55,206 nt of DNA from an uncultured Oscillospiraceae bacterium (GTDB lineage Bacteria > Bacillota > Clostridia > Oscillospirales > Oscillospiraceae), in contig CAKTKU010000014.1 of assembly GCA_934572335.1 (NCBI GenBank), positions 1 to 55,206 on the forward strand, read 5' to 3'. The position numbers and the translations under genes are program-made. This document shows, piece after piece, positions 50,694 through 55,206 of the stretch (positions are counted from its first letter, which is position 1; each line of letters begins with the position of its first letter). Under the pieces are notes generated by a model, which was given only the letters and a program-made list of their open reading frames with translations, did not search any database and was not told the origin of the DNA.

Positions 50694-52442
50694 TTGAAGC
50701 AGCTTATGAGCGGCAACGAAGCCATTGCTCGCGGCGCTTACGAGGCCGGTGTGAACGTCTGTTCCGCCTACCCCGGCACGCCCAGCACGGAGATCTTCGA
50801 AAATCTGCCGCAATACAGGGATAAAGTATACTGCGAATGGGCGCCGAACGAAAAGGTCGCGGTGGAGGTCGCATACGGCGCGTGCGTCGCCGGTGCGCGG
50901 ACGCTGAGCGCGATGAAGCACGTTGGGCTGAACGTCGCCGCGGACCCCGTTTTCACCGCCGCGTATCTCGGCGTGAACGGCGGCTTCGTCATAGTCACGG
51001 CTGACGACCCGAGCTGTCACTCGTCCCAGAACGAGCAGGACAACCGCTGGTACGCCAAGCACGCAAAGATCGCCCTCGTCGAGCCGTCCGACTCGCAGGA
51101 GTGCAAGGACTTCATGCGTGAGGCGTACCGCATCTCCGAGGAGTTTGACACGCCCGTGCTCTTCCGCACGACGACGCGCGTGTCGCACTCGAAAAGCCTT
51201 GTTGAGCTTGGCGAACGTGAGGAGCACGGGATCGCCCCGTACAAAAAGAACGCGCAGAAGTTTGTGTGCACCCCGGCGCGCGCCTACGCCAACCGCGCAA
51301 AGGTCGAGGCCAATATGCAGCGCCTCGCGGACTACTCCAACCGCTCGCCGCTCAACCGCATGGAGCTGCGCGGCGGCAAATTCGGCGTTATCAGCGCGTC
51401 TATCGCGTATGAGTACGGCAAGGAGGTCTTCCCTGAGGACACATCTTTTCTCAAGCTGGGGCTTACATACCCGCTGCCGATGCAGCTCATCCGCGAGTTT
51501 GCCGCCAAGGTCGAGACTCTTTACGTCATTGAGGAGCTGGACGGCTTTATGGAGACGGAGATACGCGCCGCCGGTATCGACTGCATCGGCAAGAGCGTTG
51601 TCAGCCCAATGTACGAGCTGAACCCCGAGATACTGCGCGAGGCGATCTTCGGCGTGAAGCCGGAGACGCGCGACGTCGGCGTGAAGGCCGTCGCGCGCCC
51701 GCCCGCACTGTGTCCGGGCTGCCCGCACCGCGGGTTCTTCTACTGCGTATCCAAAATCAAGGATGCCGTCGTCACGGGTGACATCGGCTGCTATACCCTC
51801 GGCGCCGCGCCCCCTCTCAGCGCGTCCGACACCTGCGTGTGCATGGGCGGCGGATTCACGGTCGGCGCGGGCATGGCGCGCGCATTCTCCCTCAGCGGGC
51901 AGAAGCACCCCGTATTCGGCGTTGTGGGCGACTCCACGTTTTTTCACAGCGGCATGACGGGTGCGGTCGAGATCATATACAACAATGCCGACATGATCCC
52001 CGTTGTGCTCGACAACCACATCACCGGCATGACCGGGCATCAGGACAACCCCGGCACGGGCTACAGCCTTCTCGGCAAGGTCGCGGCGTCAGTGAAGATA
52101 GAGGACGTGCTGCGCGGCGTCGGGTTTGAAAACATCATCATCGTCGATCCAAACGACCTTGCCGCGATGGACAAGGCTCTGCGTGACGCTATGGCGAGCG
52201 AGAGGCGCGCCGCCGTCATCGTGCGGCGGGAGTGCCTGCTGACAAAGCGCGGCAAGCACGAGCGCGGAGAATGCGTTGTGGACAGCGAGAAATGCATCGG
52301 CTGCAAAAAGTGCCTCGCGGTCGGCTGTCCGGCGGTGCAGCTCAAGGGCGGCAGGTCGTTCATCGACCGGGCGCTCTGCGTCGGGTGCACAGTGTGCGCA
52401 CAGGTCTGCCCTGTGCACGCCATCAGCCGGAAGGAGGGGTGA
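50694..52442 (+). CDS. iorA: Indolepyruvate ferredoxin oxidoreductase, alpha subunit
   Basis: 582 aa. The N-terminal pyrimidine domain begins M-S-G-N-E-A-I-A-R-G-A near 5-15 with A-Y-P-G-T-P-S-T-E. The TPP-binding domain has G-D-I-G-C-Y-T-L-G and G-D-S-T-F-F-H-S-G. Two [4Fe-4S] motifs close the protein: C-I-G-C-K-K-C and C-V-G-C-T-V-C-A-Q-V-C-P. With IorB it oxidatively decarboxylates aryl pyruvates to aryl-acetyl-CoA, reducing ferredoxin. The start is TTG 50694, nine bases after AGGGAG. It gives the usual family N-terminus; the next ATG (50706) is too far from the site. Confidence 0.94.
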   Translation: MKQLMSGNEAIARGAYEAGVNVCSAYPGTPSTEIFENLPQYRDKVYCEWAPNEKVAVEVAYGACVAGARTLSAMKHVGLNVAADPVFTAAYLGVNGGFVIVTADDPSCHSSQNEQDNRWYAKHAKIALVEPSDSQECKDFMREAYRISEEFDTPVLFRTTTRVSHSKSLVELGEREEHGIAPYKKNAQKFVCTPARAYANRAKVEANMQRLADYSNRSPLNRMELRGGKFGVISASIAYEYGKEVFPEDTSFLKLGLTYPLPMQLIREFAAKVETLYVIEELDGFMETEIRAAGIDCIGKSVVSPMYELNPEILREAIFGVKPETRDVGVKAVARPPALCPGCPHRGFFYCVSKIKDAVVTGDIGCYTLGAAPPLSASDTCVCMGGGFTVGAGMARAFSLSGQKHPVFGVVGDSTFFHSGMTGAVEIIYNNADMIPVVLDNHITGMTGHQDNPGTGYSLLGKVAASVKIEDVLRGVGFENIIIVDPNDLAAMDKALRDAMASERRAAVIVRRECLLTKRGKHERGECVVDSEKCIGCKKCLAVGCPAVQLKGGRSFIDRALCVGCTVCAQVCPVHAISRKEG

Positions 52443-52445
52443 GCC

Positions 52446-53018
52446 ATGCAGACAAAAACTGTTCTTTTGGCCGGTGTCGGCGGACAGGGCGCAATACTCA
52501 CGGCGAAGGTGCTCGTCGCGGGGCTGCTGCGCGCGGGGTACGACGTGAAGATGTCCGAGGTACACGGAATGAGTCAGCGCGGCGGAAGCGTGACCACTCA
52601 GGTGCGCTTCGGTGAGCACGTGCACTCCCCTGTCATCGGTAAGGGCGCGGCGGACATACTTGTCGCGTTTGAGAAGATGGAGGCTGTGCGATATGCCGAC
52701 TTCCTCAAGCCGGACGGCATCGCCGTCATAAACGACTATGAGATGGCGTCGGCCGCGACGGCGGCTGGGCTGGCAGAATACCCCTCCGGCTGCATAGAAG
52801 CAATGGAGCGCACGTTCTCGTGCCGCACACTGCGCGCGGCGGAGATTGCCGAGGCGCTCGGCACACAAAAGTGCATGAACATCGTTCTCTTCGGTGCGCT
52901 GGTCAATGCCCTCGCGCTGGACGGCATAGACTGGGAGAGCGTAATACGCGACACCGTGCCGGAGAAGTTTGTGGCGCTCAATCTCGCCGCCTACCGCGCG
53001 GGACTCGCGGCTGTATGA
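52446..53018 (+). CDS. iorB: Indolepyruvate ferredoxin oxidoreductase, beta subunit
   Basis: 190 aa, full length, gamma-type 2-oxoacid oxidoreductase domain: L-A-G-V-G-G-Q-G-A-I-L-T-A-K near 8-21, S-E-V-H-G-M-S-Q-R-G-G-S-V near 37-49. Starts four bases after iorA with AAGGAGGGG inside its end. Completes the IorAB enzyme of aromatic amino acid fermentation. Confidence 0.95.
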   Translation: MQTKTVLLAGVGGQGAILTAKVLVAGLLRAGYDVKMSEVHGMSQRGGSVTTQVRFGEHVHSPVIGKGAADILVAFEKMEAVRYADFLKPDGIAVINDYEMASAATAAGLAEYPSGCIEAMERTFSCRTLRAAEIAEALGTQKCMNIVLFGALVNALALDGIDWESVIRDTVPEKFVALNLAAYRAGLAAV

Positions 53019-53040
53019 TAACCAACAAAACATGATAAAA

Positions 53041-53077
53041 ACGACCCACAGGGGGCATAAGCCTCTCCGTGGGTCGT
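53041..53077. terminator. Terminator-like hairpin between iorB and the MFS gene
   Basis: A 9-bp outer stem (ACGACCCAC / GTGGGTCGT) with an imperfect inner GAGGC/GCCTC-like pairing. Lies between converging genes. Confidence 0.65.
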
Positions 53078-53094
53078 CTATTCTATATATGCTT

Positions 53095-54336
53095 TTATCC
53101 GCCGTTCTTTCTCAGCTTTGCGGAGGCGATATACAGCGGGATCGCCGCGAGCTGCGCCGCGACGGACACCGCGATCATCGCGGGGATGCTCGCGTCGTAC
53201 AGCACGCCCATCAACCAGCTGCCGAGGAACCAGAACGCGCCGAACGAGCACTCAAATATGCCGTAGCCGGTCGCGCGGCTCGTTTTGGGCACCATGCTGG
53301 TAACAGCCGCCTTGAGAATGGACTCCTGCGCGCCCATGCCGACACCCCAGAGCGCAATGCCGACAAGCAGCATGGGCACAGAGTTGAACGCAAACACAAA
53401 CACCGCAAACGGCGCAGAGATGACCGTCGACCACACAAGGGCTTTGACGCCGTTCTTATCGTACATCATGCCGAAGATGAGCGCCGCGACAGCGTCGACG
53501 AGCATTGCGCCCGCATACAACAGGGGCAGCGTCCCTGTGTTGACAAGGGACGAGGTCTCCGACAGGCCGGAGGCAAGGGTGGAATATGTACGCGAGACAT
53601 GCATGATGATGATCGAGTAGTCAATAAACCCGAAGGCAAAAAGACTGATGCCGGCAATGTACAGGATAAACTCCTTCTTCATCTTGAAAGGAATATACTC
53701 CTTGGGCTCCGGCTCAAAATGCTCGGGGTTGGGGAACTTGCAGCGCGTGGCGATCAGCAGGATGATGGTTATCGCGCCGGGGATGGCAAGAAACGCGAAG
53801 CAGGTGGAATAGACCTCATAGGTCGTTCCGTCGGTCTTGAAGAGCATGACGAGGTAGAGGAGCACAGGGCCTATAAATGCGCCGATCTGGTCAAGTACCT
53901 CCTGCAGGCCGAAGCTCTTGCCCACACCCTCCTGCGAGGCGGCGAAGGACATGATGGTGTCCTTTGCGGGCTTTTTTATCGCCTTGCCCATGCGCTGCAC
54001 GACGAGCAGCGCGCACGCAGCGATCCAGCCGTGCTCACCTACGAGCGCGAGCAGAGGCACGGCGACAATATCGAGCACATAGCCCGCGATGGTCATGGGC
54101 CAATAGCGCTTTGTCTTGTCGGTCAGCTTGCCGAAAACGTAGCGCATGGAATAGCCGATAAGCTCGCCAAGGCCGGAGATAAAGCCGATGGTCGCCGCGG
54201 AAGCGCCGAGCAGCGAGAGATATGCCCCGCGGATGCTGGACGCGCCCTCATGCGTCATATCCGAGAAGAGGCTGACGATGCCGAAGAGGATTATAAACAG
54301 CATTGCCTGCGAAAGCGTCTTTTTCTTCTTTTCCAT
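53095..54336 (-). CDS. Major facilitator superfamily transporter
   Basis: 413 aa with 12 predicted membrane segments and the loop 2-3 signature-like G-K-L-T-D-K-T-K-R. Early part F-S-D-M-T-H-E-G-A. A mid-protein cytoplasmic linker is rich in Pro/Glu (about 205-225). Substrate not assignable. AAAGGG precedes the ATG. Single gene. Confidence 0.88.
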   Translation of the reverse strand: MEKKKKTLSQAMLFIILFGIVSLFSDMTHEGASSIRGAYLSLLGASAATIGFISGLGELIGYSMRYVFGKLTDKTKRYWPMTIAGYVLDIVAVPLLALVGEHGWIAACALLVVQRMGKAIKKPAKDTIMSFAASQEGVGKSFGLQEVLDQIGAFIGPVLLYLVMLFKTDGTTYEVYSTCFAFLAIPGAITIILLIATRCKFPNPEHFEPEPKEYIPFKMKKEFILYIAGISLFAFGFIDYSIIIMHVSRTYSTLASGLSETSSLVNTGTLPLLYAGAMLVDAVAALIFGMMYDKNGVKALVWSTVISAPFAVFVFAFNSVPMLLVGIALWGVGMGAQESILKAAVTSMVPKTSRATGYGIFECSFGAFWFLGSWLMGVLYDASIPAMIAVSVAAQLAAIPLYIASAKLRKNGG

Positions 54337-54386
54337 AAGCCCACCCTTTCACGTCATGTAAAATCCGTGTAAAGTGCAGACGCAAA

Positions 54387-54413
54387 AAAAGCAGACGAAA
54401 TTCGTCTGCTTTT
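54387..54413 (-). terminator. Terminator of the rRNA-tRNA operon
   Basis: On the minus strand, an 11-bp stem (AAAAGCAGACG and its complement) with a 5-nt loop running into a seven-T stretch just after tRNA-Trp. It ends the rRNA operon. Confidence 0.88.
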
Positions 54414-54416
54414 CTT

Positions 54417-54492
54417 TGGCAGGGGAAGAAGGCTTCGAACCCTCGGCCTACGGTTTTGGAGACCGCCGCTCTACCAGCTGAGCTATTCCCCT
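54417..54492 (-). tRNA. tRNA-Trp (CCA)
   Basis: 76 nt with encoded CCA end. Acceptor AGGGGAA/TTCCCCT, anticodon loop CTCCAAA giving CCA. Last gene of the rRNA operon. Confidence 0.94.
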
Positions 54493-54507
54493 ATATGCAC
54501 TTTGAAA

Positions 54508-54583
54508 TGGTGGACCGTCAGGGACTCGAACCCCGGACCGACCGGTTATGAGCCGGTTGCTCTACCAACTGAGCTAACGGTCC
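54508..54583 (-). tRNA. tRNA with CAU anticodon (Met, or Ile2)
   Basis: 76 nt with encoded CCA. Acceptor GGACCGT/ACGGTCC, anticodon loop CTCATAA giving CAT. No initiator features (standard first pair). It could be elongator Met or the lysidine-modified Ile2; the sequence alone does not decide. Confidence 0.9.
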
Positions 54584-54605
54584 AAATAACGCTTCCGCTT
54601 TAGAA

Positions 54606-54637
54606 GTATTGCCGTCACGATATCGTGACGGCAATAC
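54606..54637. repeat. 32-nt perfect palindrome between tRNA genes
   Basis: GTATTGCCGTCACGAT followed directly by its reverse complement, without any loop. Lies between tRNA-Asn and tRNA-Met inside the operon and would form a strong hairpin in the transcript, possibly an RNase processing site. No T-tract. Confidence 0.75.
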
Positions 54638-54644
54638 CGTTAAG

Positions 54645-54720
<76 letters not shown>

Positions 54721-54758
54721 AAAAGCAAAGGGCTTGACGTGTGCGCCAAACCCTTTGT

Positions 54759-54874
<116 letters not shown>

Positions 54875-54964
54875 TGCATTTGGAACATACCAAATACTAC
54901 ACTATTTAGTTCGCCCTGTCAAGGGTTAATTTCGGAGGCTGGAGGTTATCCAACCTCCGAAACA

Positions 54965-55040
54965 TGGTACACCTTCAGGGACTCGAACCCTGGACACCCT
55001 GATTAAGAGTCAGGTGCTCTACCAACTGAGCTAAAGGTGC
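54965..55040 (-). tRNA. tRNA-Lys (CUU)
   Basis: 76 nt with encoded CCA. Acceptor GCACCTT/AAGGTGT with a terminal G-U pair, anticodon loop CTCTTAA giving CTT. Lies between 23S and 5S. Confidence 0.94.
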
Positions 55041-55043
55041 ATA

Positions 55044-55118
55044 TGGTGACCCGTGGGAGAGTCGAACTCCCGATTGGGGCGTGAGAGGCCCCCGTCTTGA
55101 CCACTTGACCAACGGGCC
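55044..55118 (-). tRNA. tRNA-Glu (CUC)
   Basis: 75 nt with encoded CCA. Acceptor GGCCCGT/ACGGGTC with one G-U, anticodon loop CTCTCAC on a GGGGC/GCCCC stem giving CTC. Three bases from tRNA-Lys; lies between 23S and 5S. Confidence 0.92.
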
Positions 55119-55182
55119 AGAATCAAGGCATTGTACCCTGAAAACTAAACAGAGGAAGCAAGGCTGAACCTGCATAGATGTA

Positions 55183-55206
55183 GGTCAAGCCCTCGGGCTA
55201 TTAGTA
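55183..55206 (-). rRNA. 23S ribosomal RNA, 3' end (partial)
   Basis: The minus strand reads TACTAATAGCCCGAGGGCTTGACC, the conserved 3' terminus of 23S rRNA; the rest lies outside the window. The 64-bp spacer before tRNA-Glu contains GTTTAGTTTTCAGGG, common in Firmicutes rRNA spacers. Confidence 0.88.

Overview
The window is a GC-rich chromosomal segment from an endospore-forming anaerobic member of the Clostridia, probably Oscillospiraceae-like. The evidence is SpoIIE, the yabP-yabQ-divIC-yabR block, two butyrate-type CoA-transferases, indolepyruvate:ferredoxin oxidoreductase (IorAB), a 2-hydroxyacyl-CoA dehydratase (HGD-D)-type enzyme system with its ATP-driven activator, and Firmicutes-type tRNA and 5S genes. 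Taxonomy is inferred from gene content only.

Layout. 1-1.7 kb: a polytopic membrane protein. 2.0-7.7 kb (+): the most unusual locus. It has a CooC-like ATPase with the CxC metal motif, two HGD-D family iron-sulfur subunits (398 and 597 aa), the matching [4Fe-4S] activator ATPase, a 52-aa single-span membrane protein, and a 242-aa protein resembling a domain of acetyl-CoA synthase. 7.7-11.7 kb (-): lipoprotein, DUF362 ferredoxin-like protein and GH20 hexosaminidase in one operon. 11.8-16.2 kb: monofunctional GT51 transglycosylase, DUF308 protein and two tandem MATE transporters. 16.3-20.2 kb: orphan solute-binding lipoprotein, phosphohexomutase and a CAP-domain protein. 20.1-26.5 kb: spoIIE with a small membrane gene, moaC, and proB-proA-proC. 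26.6-26.9 kb: a Dabb-domain protein.

26.9-31.5 kb is a foreign, visibly AT-rich island. An 18-bp inverted repeat with one mismatch lies at its two edges, and a tRNA-Ser gene sits just outside the right edge. The island carries an AlbA/Schlafen-type regulator-like protein interrupted by an amber codon, an unknown 237-aa protein, a DUF4238 protein interrupted by an opal codon, and an ArdA-like fragment. The promoter of the first gene is embedded in an operator-like array of three CATACCCC half-sites.

31.6-39.9 kb is core genome: folD, a capsule/O-antigen type NDP-sugar 4,6-dehydratase, a DUF975 protein, a RodA/FtsW protein, tsaE-tsaB, upp and a membrane-anchored glycosidase-like protein. 39.9-46.7 kb (-): two CoA-transferase paralogues flank the sporulation/division block, with a prolyl-tRNA editing protein and CstA alongside. 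46.7-50.3 kb: an unknown conserved protein, a THUMP rRNA methyltransferase, a diacylglycerol-kinase-like protein and a Vat-type acetyltransferase. 50.4-53.0 kb: tRNA-Leu and iorA-iorB. 53.1-54.3 kb: an MFS transporter. The right end (-) is the 3' part of an rRNA operon. Its order in the transcription direction is 23S end, tRNA-Glu, tRNA-Lys, 5S, tRNA-Asn, tRNA-Met, tRNA-Trp, so two tRNAs lie between 23S and 5S.

Functional picture. The central metabolism visible here is anaerobic, CoA-ester and ferredoxin based: IorAB oxidises aryl-pyruvates, CoA-transferases move CoA between acids, and the HGD-D system performs an ATP-gated low-potential reduction or dehydration. The coupling of the HGD-D system to a nickel-type maturation ATPase and an acetyl-CoA-synthase-like domain, with no CO dehydrogenase in the window, is the best candidate for an undescribed system.
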